DNA of 64,000 nt, taken from NCBI GenBank assembly GCA_025991245.1, contig BQMJ01000045.1, forward strand, positions 1 to 64,000, given 5' to 3'. Each line of letters opens with the position of its first letter. The stretch's first letter is position 1. Source of the stretch: Galdieria partita (lineage: Eukaryota; Rhodophyta; Bangiophyceae; Galdieriales; Galdieriaceae). The notes under the pieces were generated by a model. That model worked only from the letters and a program-made list of their open reading frames with translations, was not told the origin of the DNA and searched no databases. This document shows positions 45,731 to 56,743 of this stretch, one piece after another. The translations under genes were made by a program, and so were the position numbers.

Positions 45731-47178
45731 ATGACAAAACGCAAGTCTTTTCACTACCTTTTGACTTTACTAGTATGTACATTCTTCTTATGCTTGCAAG
45801 CTTCTTCAGAACAACAAAACCTTCTTCAACCGAACCACATTAATCGTCAACCAGGTGGTCCCAGTATGTTCGGAGTCGGCCCAGGTATGCCAGGTGGTCC
45901 TCCTACTCCTCCTACTCCTCCTTCTCCGCCAGCTCATCCTGGCAAGCCAAATCCCCACCATTCACATGGAAAAGGTAAAGAAGCGGAACAGAAAGACAAA
46001 AAAGACGAGGCAAATATAGGCTTTCCAGAACTCCCAACTTTCCCAGCAGTTCCTAGCCAACTTGGACCTTCCAATTTTCCACTTCCTCCGGATTTTCCTG
46101 GGTTTCCAAGCTTTCCTCCAAATCCCCACCATTCACATGGAAAAGGTAAAGGAGCGGAAAAGAAAGACAAAAAAGACGAGGCAAATATAGGCTTTCCAGA
46201 ACTCCCAACTTTCCCAGCAGTTCCTAGCCAACTTGGACCTTCCAATTTTCCACTTCCTCCGGATTTTCCTGGATTTCCAAGCTTTCCTCCAGTTCCATCT
46301 CCATGCTGCAACTTTCAGGAAAAACCTACTTGTATTCCAATGCCTGCGCTGCCGTTTCCCTTGCCTAGTCAACTATTCCCGTTGCCTTCGGAACTCTGTT
46401 TTCCTGTTCCACGTGGTTGTGCTTGTGCCACTACTACTCCTACTCCAACGCCAACACCTACTCCAACGCCAACTAAACCATATACTTGGGGCCTTCGTAC
46501 TGAAACCCTGTCGGTAAGGACGCCTTTTAGGTCACTTTGGGAAAACTAAACGTTTTCAGGTATCTTACAGTAGTATAGCTGATACATTTCAAACCATGTA
46601 TGGTGAAGACTTTTACCATTCCTTATACGTCCCCTTCCTTGGAAAAACGTATGGTACGACAGTTGACGTCTGCGGAGTTGATGTTAGTTCAGCGGTTGTG
46701 GACCCACCCAGTGGAAATGAGACTCGGATGATATTCCGTCTCTTCGCACAATTGCCTAATCAGACAGGATTTTATCAGAAAATTACGCTTTGTCCCAATG
46801 CATCATGCGGCAGTGGCAACACTTGCAAGGTAAGTCATAGATATATATATAAGGTGCCCTTCCTTTATTGAAATACTTGTAGCAACTCTTGACTGTCAAT
46901 TTGACTGAATCGGAAGCGGTATCCAATGTTAGCCAATCGGTCATATTAAAGTTATTAGATGGTGCAGTATCCCTAGCTAGTCCCTTAGTGGTGAGTGTTG
47001 TAATTTGTTGCGATTTCAACATATGAACAATCATTTTGTTTTATAGAATTACTGGAAGGACATTCGATCGGATTGGAACATCACTTTCTTCCATAATGGC
47101 TCTTTAGTGGAAAGATACAATTCTTCCTACTCTAATGGAAGCGTACTTGCTATAGATAGTTTTGCTATGGTTGCCTAG
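45731..47178 (+). CDS. Secreted proline-rich protein with internal repeats (four exons, 430 aa)
   Basis: Exons: 45731-46513, 46560-46829, 46883-46990, 47047-47178, all in phase 0. A signal peptide (basic start, then LLTLLVCTFFLCLQA) is followed by a Pro/Gly-rich region with PTPPTPPSPPAHP. Two near-identical 57-residue repeats follow (residues 73-129 and 130-186), each with an HHSHGKGK basic patch and a KDKKDE charged patch. A Cys/Pro segment ends in TPTPTPTPTPTK, then a non-repetitive Cys-containing domain of about 170 residues with NXT/NXS glycosylation sites (for example NQT, NAS, NLT, NGS, NSS). The plan resembles extracellular or cell-wall proteins of red algae. No enzyme domain is seen. 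Another secreted-protein gene follows 188 bases downstream. Confidence 0.8.
45947..46288 (+). repeat. Two-copy 171-bp in-frame tandem repeat
   Basis: Copies at 45947-46117 and 46118-46288 differ at only a handful of positions (for example GAAGCGGAACAG versus GGAGCGGAAAAG). The period is exactly 57 codons, so the reading frame is kept. The near identity implies a recent duplication or ongoing homogenisation. Confidence 0.9.
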
Positions 47179-47366
47179 TTTATATATTGAATTTTTGTTG
47201 TTTGTGTTGACTTGAATAACAATTTTGTTTCTTTTTGAACTTGTTCTGGTTAACTTTCTATAGAAAGTACTTCTCTGGACAGCACATCGTCTCATGGGAA
47301 ATGTGCTGTCTATCCAAGATCCATTTAGACCTTGAGAAAAATGGAATCGCATTGGCATTTCAATCA

Positions 47367-48014
47367 ATGGCGTACAACAAGTGGAAGACTTGTCTGCTGC
47401 TGTTCATCTTGACTTTGTTTATTTATCACCCAACTTTTATTGTAGCAGAGTCTGAAATATGGGTTAGCTACAAAAATGATATATTTGAAGCAAGAATCAA
47501 CACGGCATTATTCAAAGACTTTGGCTATTACACACATATGATTCAACAACAACGTTTATCCTCATTAAAGCACAAACTAGGACTCTTAGAAAGGTAACGT
47601 TGGTCTTTGGTCAACCACGTACTGAATGCTTACATCTTTAGTCGACCATTTTGGAAAACAAAGAACAAAGCAGAACCCATCTTCACAGAAGAATTCACAT
47701 CGCTGCCTAAAGTAGCATTTGTCTCCATACAACTCAGCTCAGTGGAACGATACGTCTTCAACTCATCTTATTGCACTTGTTCCGTAACATCGAGTACAAC
47801 TTGTCTCAAGCTAGTGGATGCTGATTTGTTTCCTCCTTCTCAAACTTGTGAAAAGTACAGTCCATGTACCAAATATCACTGTACAACGACAGGTTCTGGT
47901 CTTTGTCAACGAGTACAACGCTCTGTTCCGGTGGCTGGAACAACAACTTTGAGTGGTACCAGTTTTGTCGATTGTAGTTATGCAACAAAAGAGTTAGCAA
48001 TACCTGTCAACTGA
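47367..48014 (+). CDS. Secreted cysteine-rich protein (two exons, 199 aa)
   Basis: Exon 1 is 47367-47593 and exon 2 is 47642-48014, with a 48-nt intron of matching phase. Residues about 8-27 form a signal peptide (LLLFILTLFIYHPTFIVA). The mature part contains about nine Cys residues spread over its second half (CTCS, TTCL, QTCEK, SPCTK, HCTTT, LCQR, DCSY), implying disulfide bonding. Thr/Ser-rich spacers are typical of extracellular proteins. It follows the proline-rich secreted gene on the same strand, so the two may be co-expressed or related paralogues with diverged domains; I do not recognise a family. Confidence 0.7.
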
Positions 48015-48193
48015 AGTATCTTGATCAGGGAATAAAAGAATTACTGTTACATCAGGTAACAATAGTGAATCCGCCTTTACACCCATTCCTATATGCATCG
48101 CCTATTCCACCTTCAAACCCAAAAATAACAAACTGTTCTACATTACACAAAAAGAACAATGCCAACTAGCCCAATAGAAAACATTTCATAGAG

Positions 48194-49540
48194 TCACCCA
48201 CTAGTACAATGATAACTGCTTGGTTGTATCAACACCAGTATAAAGCCCAAACCCCATAAACACATAGTAACGAGGCATAATGGAAAATACCATCCCAAAC
48301 CAAGTTCCTTCATACTCTCTCCCAATAGAAAAGGAATCAGTATTTCACCTAAACTTGCTCCTACCATCAAACAGGAAGTAGAAACTTGGTCTACACTTGT
48401 TTTGCTCTGCACAAGACTAACGGAAGATGGAAACGAAGATGACAGAAAAAGTCCTACCGAGGCAGAACAAACCCATAGATTGAAGCCAAATATACCAAAA
48501 ATAGTGGAAACAATGGCTCCTGACAAGTCTAAGAAGAGAATTGACCGACATGATAAATAAAGTGATAGAGGAATGGAAACAAGTCTTCCTATAGTGAAGG
48601 ACGCCCAAAAGACGGAAGCCATGAGAGCCGCTGAAGCTTTTGTATGTACACTATGTGTGTTGAGAGAGTATGTTGCAATCCAACCACCAAACCCTATTTC
48701 ACAACCAACATAAAAGAATGCAGCAAATGCTGTCAAAACTAGAAGGAGCTTTCGATTACTTTGTAAAGGTGTCAAAGCATTGGTTTGTATATCATACTCC
48801 TCTCTCGTCCAACCTTCTTCCTCTTCTCCAGCAGTTGTCAGTTCTTTGGATGTAGGTTTCTTACAAGCCTCATTGGTGGTCAATCCAAAGAAACTGATTC
48901 CAATACAGAGGCAAAGCAAACCAACGAGAAAAAAGGCCAAAGCAATACTTCCCGAAAAGCTCAAGAGGAGACTTGTTAATAGAGGGGCCGTAAACGCTCC
49001 CAAACCAAACGAAAAGTGGAGTGCTTGCATAAAAGTTTCTGCCAAAGGATCTCCTGCCAAAAGACTACCTACTGCAGCATTTCCTCCTGTATCAACAAAA
49101 CCTGAAAAAAAGCCCACCAAGAAGCAAAACAAGCCAAGCTGTATTGTGGAAGCAAAGCCCACCAAGAAGCAAAACAAGCCAAGCTGTATTGTGGAAGCAG
49201 ATAATGCAATCAAAACTTGAGTCAGTGCCAAAACCAAACATCCTCCAGCAATCAAAAACCTATAACTCAGCCATTTCCCAATAAAGCCAAAAAGAAGCGA
49301 TCCTAAGAAGTATCCAAGCCCTCTTATGGTAAATAGGAAGCCTAGATTTTCAGCTTGCTTCAGGTTTAAAGCGTCTGCCAATGGTGGCAAGGCTGGACCC
49401 AGTAAGCCAATGACTAAACCCAGACCAAAAAAGGATATGAAACAGCACCCTGAGAGTCTGTAGATACCGTCTCTTGACCAAAGTTTCGGTTGTTTCAGTT
49501 GTGTCCATAAGGAACCCCAACCGACATACGATAGGCTCAT
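48194..49540 (-). CDS. MFS transporter resembling MFSD4/Na-dependent glucose transporter 1
   Basis: A 448-aa protein with about 12 hydrophobic helices. The block FVDTGGNAAVGSL followed by MQALHFSFGLGAFTAPLL matches the DTGGN and HF.FG.GA signatures of the MFSD4/NAGLT1 group, which transports sugars in animals. An exact 15-residue duplication (residues about 114-128 and 129-143, STIQLGLFCFLVGF type) occurs inside a helix region and lengthens the third to fourth helix segment. The start is taken as the ATG at 49540; the frame is open farther upstream but without an ATG. Substrate is unknown. Confidence 0.78.
   Translation of the reverse strand: MSLSYVGWGSLWTQLKQPKLWSRDGIYRLSGCCFISFFGLGLVIGLLGPALPPLADALNLKQAENLGFLFTIRGLGYFLGSLLFGFIGKWLSYRFLIAGGCLVLALTQVLIALSASTIQLGLFCFLVGFASTIQLGLFCFLVGFFSGFVDTGGNAAVGSLLAGDPLAETFMQALHFSFGLGAFTAPLLTSLLLSFSGSIALAFFLVGLLCLCIGISFFGLTTNEACKKPTSKELTTAGEEEEGWTREEYDIQTNALTPLQSNRKLLLVLTAFAAFFYVGCEIGFGGWIATYSLNTHSVHTKASAALMASVFWASFTIGRLVSIPLSLYLSCRSILFLDLSGAIVSTIFGIFGFNLWVCSASVGLFLSSSFPSSVSLVQSKTSVDQVSTSCLMVGASLGEILIPFLLGESMKELGLGWYFPLCLVTMCLWGLGFILVLIQPSSYHCTSG
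49111..49200 (-). repeat. Perfect 45-bp tandem duplication inside a transporter gene
   Basis: 49111-49155 and 49156-49200 appear identical base for base. The period of 45 keeps the frame and duplicates 15 mostly hydrophobic residues. Perfect identity implies a very recent event, or an assembly artefact. Confidence 0.9.
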
Positions 49541-49786
49541 CTTTCCTCCAAGAATCAAAAAATATTCTCCTATGGTGAACAACTTGACATAATTTGTGTT
49601 TGTTCTATGTTGCAAACCTACCAAGTTGCGGTATTTATTCTTATCAACTTTTAACAATTATAGTGAGGCAGATATATACTTCAACCAAATTCTATCGTGA
49701 AAACCTCATCACTATGGAAAGCAAAAACGGTCATCGAACTGTTGTCGTTTGTTTCCAGTGCATAGCTTAGAATTGAGAGATTTATT

Positions 49787-50141
49787 TTAGACTGGTAGAT
49801 ATGCTCTTCTTCTTCTTGCATAACGTTCCTGAAACATGCCAACTCCATAACTAACAAGAGAAAGCATACTGGTGATTAAGAAAATAAAAGAAGCCCAAAA
49901 ACAACTTGAAGCAGCAGCATTCTACACAATATCATATTGTAACTACAGAGTTTTTTCATAATCATACCTCATCGCCTTCGAAACCTAAAAAGGGATAGTG
50001 ACTTCTCAACAACAAACCAAAGACAAGAAGAGTCAGGGAACCCTACGTCAATCCAAGTAAGTACTTTGTTGTATGATATTCCTTAGTTACCATAATAGAA
50101 GTGATAAAACAACAAGAACCTGCTGTTTTAGGAGAAACCAT
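49787..50141 (-). CDS. Small two-helix membrane protein (three exons, 86 aa), possibly RNase-kappa/V-ATPase f-like
   Basis: Exons 50141-50091, 50042-49968 and 49921-49787 (17, 25 and 45 codons) are joined by 48- and 46-nt introns, all phase 0. The first helix covers roughly residues 9-29, there is a short loop with FEGDE, and the second helix has FWASFIFLITSMLSL. The C-terminus is basic (QERYARRRRAYLPV). A CC near the N-terminus, two helices, and a basic tail with a terminal Tyr resemble the RNase kappa family now known as a V-ATPase subunit, but the match is weak. Every exon is shorter than 50 codons, so ORF-based searches miss it. Splice-phase agreement makes a real gene likely; its function is open. 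Confidence 0.65.
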
Positions 50142-50290
50142 ATCGAATATCAGTAAAGTCTTGTCCTATTCTTTCTTTCCAACGAGTACCCCAAAACAAG
50201 ACATCATGAGTAGTTCAAAGAAATCAGACTGGACGCCATTTCCATCCTATCGTGAATGATATATACTCAACAATCAAATGTTTATTCTCA

Positions 50291-52645
50291 CTACAAAGAC
50301 CCTCCACCTCTACTCAACAATTCTTTTTCAATGTGTTGAGGAACTATCTCATATCCATCCAGAAACATGCTATATGAAGCTCTCCCTTTAGACATCGACC
50401 GTAAAGTGGAAACATATTGAAACATATTCGCTAAAGGTACGCGTGCCTGAATGACTTTAAGGTTGCTACGATCACCAACATTCAAAACATTTCCTCTACG
50501 GGAATTAATATCGCCCAATACATCACCCAGAAACTCTTCTGGAGTTACAACTTCCAATCGCATAATCGGTTCCAATAAACGAGGACCAGCCTTCCTTACG
50601 CCATCTCGAAAAGCATGCCTTGAAGCTATTTCAAAAGCCAATACCGACGAATCAACTTCATGATAAGCACCATCAAATAAACAGATGCGTATATTTTGAA
50701 TGGGATATCCAGCAAGTACACCATTCGGAATCTCACTTTCAACTCCTTTCATAACACCAGGAATATATTCTTTAGGAACTGAGCCTCCTTTGATCTCCGA
50801 AACAAATTCCCAAGTCTTCTCTGCACGACCTCGTTCATCCATTACAGGCTCAAAAGGCTCAAAACGCATACAAACTCTCGCAAATTGACCAGCTCCTCCC
50901 GATTGTTTCTTATGTGTGTAGTCAACTTGAGAACTTTTCGTAATGGTCTCACGATAGGCTACTTGAGGAGCACCAACATTACATTCAACTTTATATTCTC
51001 TCTTCATCCGATCAACAATGATTTCTAAATGCAACTCTCCCATCCCTTCAATCACAGTCTGATTGGATTCTTCATCTCTCGAAAAGCGGAAACTCGGATC
51101 TTCTTGACCCAACCGAACAAGAGCCTGCATCAGTTTATCCTGATCGGCTTTTGTCTTGGGTTCAACCGCAACTTTGATGACAGGATCAGGAAACTCCATC
51201 TTTTCTAGAATAACCGGGGATGAAGGATCACATAAAGTTTCACCAGTAATAGTATCTTTAAGTCCAACAACCGCAACAATATCTCCAGCACGAGCTTCCT
51301 TAATTTCTTCTCTTTCATTTGCGTGCATTAAAAGTAGTCTACTAATCCTTTCCTTTTTGTTCTTCACTGAGTTAAGAACTACACTACCACTATGCAAAAC
51401 TCCTGAATAAATTCTTACAAAGGTTAACGTCCCTACAAAAGGATCCGAGGCTATCTTAAAAGCCAACGAGGCAAATGGTTCAGTATCGGATGATTGACGA
51501 GTGACTCGAGTTCCATCTGGCAATTCTCCACGAATGGCTTTGACATCTAAGGGTGATGGTAAATAATCAACCACTGCATCTAACAAGGGTTGAACTCCCT
51601 TATTCTTAAAAGCTGATCCGCAAAGAACAGGAATAAATGCACCTTCAACAGTTCCCTTCCTAATGCATCTTTTAAGGGTTTCTATATCAGGTTCTTCTCC
51701 ATCCAAGTATTTGATCAATATTTCTTCATCTTGTTCCACTGCCAATTCAACCAACTGTTTATGAAGGTCCTCAGCTGTACCTAAAAGATCTTTTGGTATT
51801 TCTTCATAACGGAAAGAAGCGCCCAAAGTTTCATCCTCCCAGATGATGGCTTTCATTTCAACCAAATCCACTACACCTTTGAACTGGTCTTCCCTTCCCA
51901 CAGGAATATTCAATACCAGAGGCTTTGCAGCAAGTCTCTCTTTGATTGTCTTTAAAGAATAGAAAAAGTCTGCACCCATTCTGTCCATTTTATTGACAAA
52001 GCATATTCTTGGGACTCCATACTTGTCTGCTTGTCTCCAAACAGTTTCTGACTGTGGCTCTACTCCGTGGACCCCATCGAATACGGCAACAGCTCCATCC
52101 AACACACGAAGTGATCTTTCCACTTCCAATGTAAAGTCTACGTGTCCAGGAGTATCAATGATATTGATTCTATGGTCTTTCCAGAACGTAGTAGTAGCTG
52201 CTGAAGTTATGGTAATTCCTCTTTCTTGTTCTTGTTCCATCCAGTCCATAACAGCTGCACCTTCGTGGACTTCTCCTATCTTGTATGTTCTTCCGGTGTA
52301 ATAAAGTATCCGTTCGGTTGTGGTTGTCTTTCCAGCGTCTATATGAGCCATAATACCAATGTTTCGATATTTGTCCAGTCCCACCGACCTTGAGGTGTCT
52401 GATATCGTTGTTGCTCTTGAAGAAGTATTTGCAGTTGTTGTAGAAGCCTTTATATTATAGAATATTCCATGAAGCGTTCTTCGTTTAGGCCTACAGCTTG
52501 GACTGAGGCCATTTCCCACAAAAGAGGAAGCAGAAAAAGTGAAAAACCGCCTTTTATCCATATTCTTGTTACACTGACAGCCTTTGGATAATTGAGGAGT
52601 TTTACTTTTTCTTGGAGAAAGTACATCCACAAAACCTGTCGACAT
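50291..52645 (-). CDS. Organellar translation elongation factor G
   Basis: EF-G catalyses ribosomal translocation. The 784-aa intronless protein starts at the ATG at 52645; an open frame continues upstream without ATG. A Ser/Arg/Lys-rich extension of about 100 residues is consistent with plastid or mitochondrial import. GTPase motifs are complete: [31 protein letters not shown] and GSAF. Domain II ([11 protein letters not shown]), domain IV and domain V follow, with GYPIQNIRI and the [11 protein letters not shown] block. Similarity in wording to the chloroplast (SCO1-type) enzyme is strong in my memory, but mitochondrial targeting is not excluded. It is divergent from the OCRL gene. Confidence 0.92.
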   Translation of the reverse strand: MSTGFVDVLSPRKSKTPQLSKGCQCNKNMDKRRFFTFSASSFVGNGLSPSCRPKRRTLHGIFYNIKASTTTANTSSRATTISDTSRSVGLDKYRNIGIMAHIDAGKTTTTERILYYTGRTYKIGEVHEGAAVMDWMEQEQERGITITSAATTTFWKDHRINIIDTPGHVDFTLEVERSLRVLDGAVAVFDGVHGVEPQSETVWRQADKYGVPRICFVNKMDRMGADFFYSLKTIKERLAAKPLVLNIPVGREDQFKGVVDLVEMKAIIWEDETLGASFRYEEIPKDLLGTAEDLHKQLVELAVEQDEEILIKYLDGEEPDIETLKRCIRKGTVEGAFIPVLCGSAFKNKGVQPLLDAVVDYLPSPLDVKAIRGELPDGTRVTRQSSDTEPFASLAFKIASDPFVGTLTFVRIYSGVLHSGSVVLNSVKNKKERISRLLLMHANEREEIKEARAGDIVAVVGLKDTITGETLCDPSSPVILEKMEFPDPVIKVAVEPKTKADQDKLMQALVRLGQEDPSFRFSRDEESNQTVIEGMGELHLEIIVDRMKREYKVECNVGAPQVAYRETITKSSQVDYTHKKQSGGAGQFARVCMRFEPFEPVMDERGRAEKTWEFVSEIKGGSVPKEYIPGVMKGVESEIPNGVLAGYPIQNIRICLFDGAYHEVDSSVLAFEIASRHAFRDGVRKAGPRLLEPIMRLEVVTPEEFLGDVLGDINSRRGNVLNVGDRSNLKVIQARVPLANMFQYVSTLRSMSKGRASYSMFLDGYEIVPQHIEKELLSRGGGSL

Positions 52646-52995
52646 AGCCAAGTCGTGAATTTCCCACAATCAACAAGAATAGACGTTGTAGCCATTCATT
52701 CTGTGGCTCCTACAACATGATACAAAATGGCACAGATTCTCGAGTGTTTGATTAGCAAGTTGATGAAAACTATGATTGACTATAATATCCCACAATATAT
52801 TTGTGATATCTTTGAAAGAGAATCGAAACTCTACAATGATGGGTGTTCGGTAACAACATGTTGTTGACCCATTTTCGTGTTTCCCACCTCTGATGGGATG
52901 TTCCAAGTGTAGAGTACGACTTGAACCTTGTATGTTAGTCACTCCTTTTACCACTTACTGAAGAGAACTTGTCCTCTAGAGTCACTCGGAAGAGA
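52646..52995. other. Shared promoter interval, EF-G and OCRL-like genes
   Basis: This is the 350-base gap between divergent start codons. A long open frame occurs on the minus strand but has no domain and is not needed by either gene. No other feature is seen. Confidence 0.5.
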
Positions 52996-55524
52996 ATGGA
53001 CTCTTTTCCAAACTACAAACCACTCAACAGTCCGTTTAAGAACTATGGAGTTGGAAACCAAAGCGCCCATTTTTCGCATTCAGACAACGACTCCCCTTCA
53101 TCTTCCTCCACAAATAACTCACAGAGTCCTTTTGTGTATAGTGCAACTCGAAGAAGAGCATCTTCGACCGATACAAGTGTCGGTTCTCAACCTATATTGG
53201 CTAAGGACTTGGAAGACATCGAAAACGAACAAGAAAATATTTTAAACTCTTCCAAGGCAAGAAGAGCATGGATTCGTAGAGAAGTAGCGAGAAGAGCACC
53301 CGAATATACAGAATCTTTTACAGTAACCATATTTGTTACAACCTGGAACGTAAACGGAAGAAAGCCAATCATCGAAATAAGAGATTGGCTCCTTCCCTCC
53401 AAACTGGAAATGATCGACGAGGATAACCAGCCATTTATTGGTTCCATCAATGTGGGAGATGTCGATATTTATGTAATAGGTTTGCAAGAGGTGCAAGAAT
53501 TGTCAGGAACGAATGCAGTATTGACAGATCCCAATAGAGGTCGTTTATGGCAACATAGAATTGAAATGACTCTATTTGCTCCAGAGAGATATGTTTGTGT
53601 TCAGTCTAGGCAACTTGTAGGCATTTTGTTGTTGGTATTTGTACGAAAGGATCATGAAATGTTTACAAGAGACGTGATGGTTACAGAAGTGGGAACGGGT
53701 ATTATGAACCGCGGTGGAAATAAGGGAGGTGTAGTTACAAGAATGCGAATCTATGATACTACACTTTGTATCGCGTCGTGTCATTTAACAGCACACGATC
53801 ACAATGTAGAGCGGAGAAATCAAGACTTCCATGAGTTAATGAGAAAGGCTATCTTCATGGACCCGGACGTAAGAACAAGTCCCTATTCTCCTTATGCACC
53901 TGATCCCAACATGGCTCATGAAAGTAATTTTACCACAGTGGCTGATCATGATTTCGTATTCTTCCTCGGAGATCTCAATTACAGAATCAATTTACCAGTT
54001 GAAGAGGTTCGTTAGTAACTCAAGTTGACCGTCGTTTTCATTGTCCTGTTTTAGGTTATGAGCTGTATTCATCAAGCAGACTGGAAACACTTGCGAGAAT
54101 ATGATCAATTGAACTTGGCGAGAAAGGCAAAGGCAGTCTTTCAAGGCTTTGAAGAAGGAGTCCTAAACTTTGCTCCAACTTATAAACATGAGCCTTTCGG
54201 TGACGGTTATGAAGAGAGAGAAGAAGGTGGTTTGAAGCGAACTCCTGCTTGGTGCGATAGAGTTTTATGGAAAGCAAAGCAAAGTTCCAACATTCGTCAA
54301 CTTGCTTATCAACGACATGAATTGTATTCTTCCGATCATCGTCCAGTCTTGGCTCTTTTTGAAGCAAAGTTTAGGCGAACCAACAAAAATAAGAAAAATC
54401 AAGTGATAGCGGAAGTTCAACGTATGTTGGAACAACGCGAAAATGAATTGCGACCACAGATTGCACTTTCTTGCCAGGATATTTCATTAGGACTTGTAGA
54501 GTTCAATATTCCTGCTACATCAACCTTAACAGTAACCAATGTGGGTCGCGTAAAAGCTAAGATTTCATTTCCTCCTCGTCGTTTTCCTTCTTGGCTGAGA
54601 GTGGCTCCACCTGCCTGTGAATTGGAGCCTCAAGCAAGTATAGAACTTCATTTTCGCATTCTTGTGGATGTAGACTGTGGCTCATCCTCCAGTTTATCAT
54701 TTGGTGACGAGGAACTGAGTTGCACATTAGTCTTACATGTCGAATTTGGAAATGACTATTTTATTTCTATATATGGACAGTACAAAAAGACTTGCTTTGG
54801 TTCCAATCTGGAAAGACTTGCACATCCCCATCTTCCTTTTCGTGCTTCTTTGGATTCCTCAAGCATCAAAGCAGCATTTCGACCTCGAATTCCTACGACA
54901 AAAGGATTACCTTGTGAAATTTGGCGTTTGGGACATGTTTTATGGCAAAGACGATTTTTTGCAGGTTCATGGGATTCTATTGAAGGCAGTCCAACCTTTC
55001 TCAAGGATCTTGAGCGAAGTGGACGTTATTATGGAGAAGGATTTCCCTTTATCGAATCAGGTGATCCTGAACAGGCATTACAAGTGCGTGAATGTTTAGA
55101 TACAGGACAACCTATTCCCAATTATATTAGTGGGAAAAGTATTGCCTTTTGTCTTTGTCAATTTTTAAGATATTTAGAAGACCCAGTTATTCCTCGAGAG
55201 TTTTGCAGTGCTTGTGTCACTGCTGCAAAGTCGGCATCGTTGGACACTGTGAAGCAAGTCGTATCATTATTGCCACCTGTTCACCAGAACGTGTTGATAT
55301 ATCTCGTGGAGCTTTTGAAAGAATTTCTTCATTGTTATTCTAGTCATCGAGATTATTTGTTTACTTGTATTCCAGAAATTTTTAGTGATTTATTGTTATG
55401 TAGCTCAATGTCCAATCAAGATTCTGCCGCATTAGAAGCCAAAGAGAGAGCCAATTTTATTCGAATGTTGTTGGTTGATTCTGAACCAGCACAAGTTATT
55501 TTTGATATTCATGTTTCATCTTGA
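52996..55524 (+). CDS. OCRL/INPP5B-type inositol polyphosphate 5-phosphatase (5-ptase, ASH, RhoGAP)
   Basis: Exon 1 is 52996-54006 and exon 2 is 54055-55524; the 48-nt intron has a GTTCGT donor and phase 0; the product is 826 aa. The enzyme removes the 5-phosphate from PI(4,5)P2-like lipids on endosomal and Golgi membranes. Catalytic motifs are complete: TWNVNG, LQEVQEL, GGNKGG, CHLTAH, GDLNYRI, PAWCDRVLW and SSDHRPV. An ASH-type beta domain follows (VEFNIPATSTLTVTNVG), then a RhoGAP-like domain from about residue 600. The place where active RhoGAPs have FR.SG reads GFPFIESG, so the arginine finger is missing, as in animal OCRL. The N-terminal 110 residues are Ser-rich and disordered. The start is the first ATG in frame. 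Confidence 0.9.
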
Positions 55525-55609
55525 AGTTTGTAAAGTCATTGAAATATGGATTACTTTAGCTTGACAAAACATTTCCATTTTGTGAAGAATTGTTACGATT
55601 CCTTTATCC

Positions 55610-56743
55610 ATGGCCAAGTTATCTATGGGTTTAGAAGGAAGTGCTAATAAAGTAGGCGTTGGTATTGTTACTGAACGAGGTATTTTACTTTATATTTACT
55701 TTTGTTGATAAAAAGATGGTCGTTAGGTGATATTCTTGCCAATGTTCGTCGTACTTTTATTTCTCCACCGGGACAAGGGTTTTTGCCAAGAGAAACTGCA
55801 AAGCATCATCAAAAGCATATAGTTCCATTAATAGCCGAAGCGTTAAAACAAGCTTCTATTGGTCCTGAACAATTGGATTGTGTTTGTTTTACTCAAGGTA
55901 ACCCATTTCAACCATTGGAGTAGTGCTGAATAGTCTCCAGGTCCTGGTATGGGTGGTCCACTATGCTCTGTTGCTGTAGCCGCTCGTACGGTTGCTCAAT
56001 TGTGGAAAAAACCGTTGATTCCAGTGAATCATTGTGTAGCGCATATTGAGATGGGTAGATTGGTGACTGGAGTAAGCGATCCCGTAGTGTTGTACGTGAG
56101 TGGTGGTAATACACAAGTTATTTCTTTTACGCAAGGTCGATATCGAATATTTGGAGAAACTATTGATATTGCTGTTGGCAATTGTTTGGATCGATTGGCA
56201 CGTCTCATTCACCTTTCCAATGACCCTAGCCCTGGTTATCAAATCGAGCAGATGGCCAAACAAGGAAAACAGCTGATCGAATTGCCTTATATAGTGAAAG
56301 GAATGGATGTTTCTTTTTCTGGTTTATTGTCTTTTATGGAGGAACAGTTGGATGATTGGCTAACTCGATGTGGATATAGTGAAGCTGATCTTTGTTTTTC
56401 GTTGCAAGAAACCGTTTTTTCGATGTTGGTTGAAGTCACGGAGAGAGCAATGGCCCATTGTGGTCAAAAGGATGTACTGGTAGTGGGAGGTGTTGGCTGT
56501 AATGAACGTTTACAATCGATGGTACAAGTTATGGCACAAGAACGAGGAGGTCAAGCGTTTTGTACAGATGAACGATTTTGTATCGATAATGGTGCAATGA
56601 TTGCTTGGACTGGTTTATTACAATATCTTCACGGAGGTAGCAAAGATATTCTTGAAACGGGATGCACTCAAAGATATCGCACGGATGCTGTGCCTATTCC
56701 TTGGAGATGTTGTGATGACTCTCAATACTTCACTAACCCTTGA
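55610..56743 (+). CDS. KAE1: KAE1/OSGEP, tRNA threonylcarbamoyladenosine synthesis
   Basis: KAE1 is the catalytic subunit of the KEOPS complex, which makes t6A37 in ANN-decoding tRNAs. Exons 55610-55679, 55727-55897 and 55941-56743 are joined by 47- and 43-nt introns with agreeing phases, giving 347 aa. The N-terminal [14 protein letters not shown], the metal-binding [20 protein letters not shown] and the C-terminal GGVGCNERL and DNGAMIAW blocks are diagnostic. The archaeal/eukaryotic cytosolic form is favoured over the bacterial TsaD-type mitochondrial form because there is no presequence. The stop overlaps the end of the PPK-Nudix gene on the other strand by 11 bases. Confidence 0.92.

Noticed and set aside
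45934-46372. Minus-strand Gly/Ser/Trp-rich frames
   Set aside because: They are antisense of the proline-rich repeats and arise from that repetition.
49541-49657. Upstream extension of the MFSD4-like transporter
   Set aside because: The frame is open but has no ATG and the added residues are not hydrophobic; start set at 49540.
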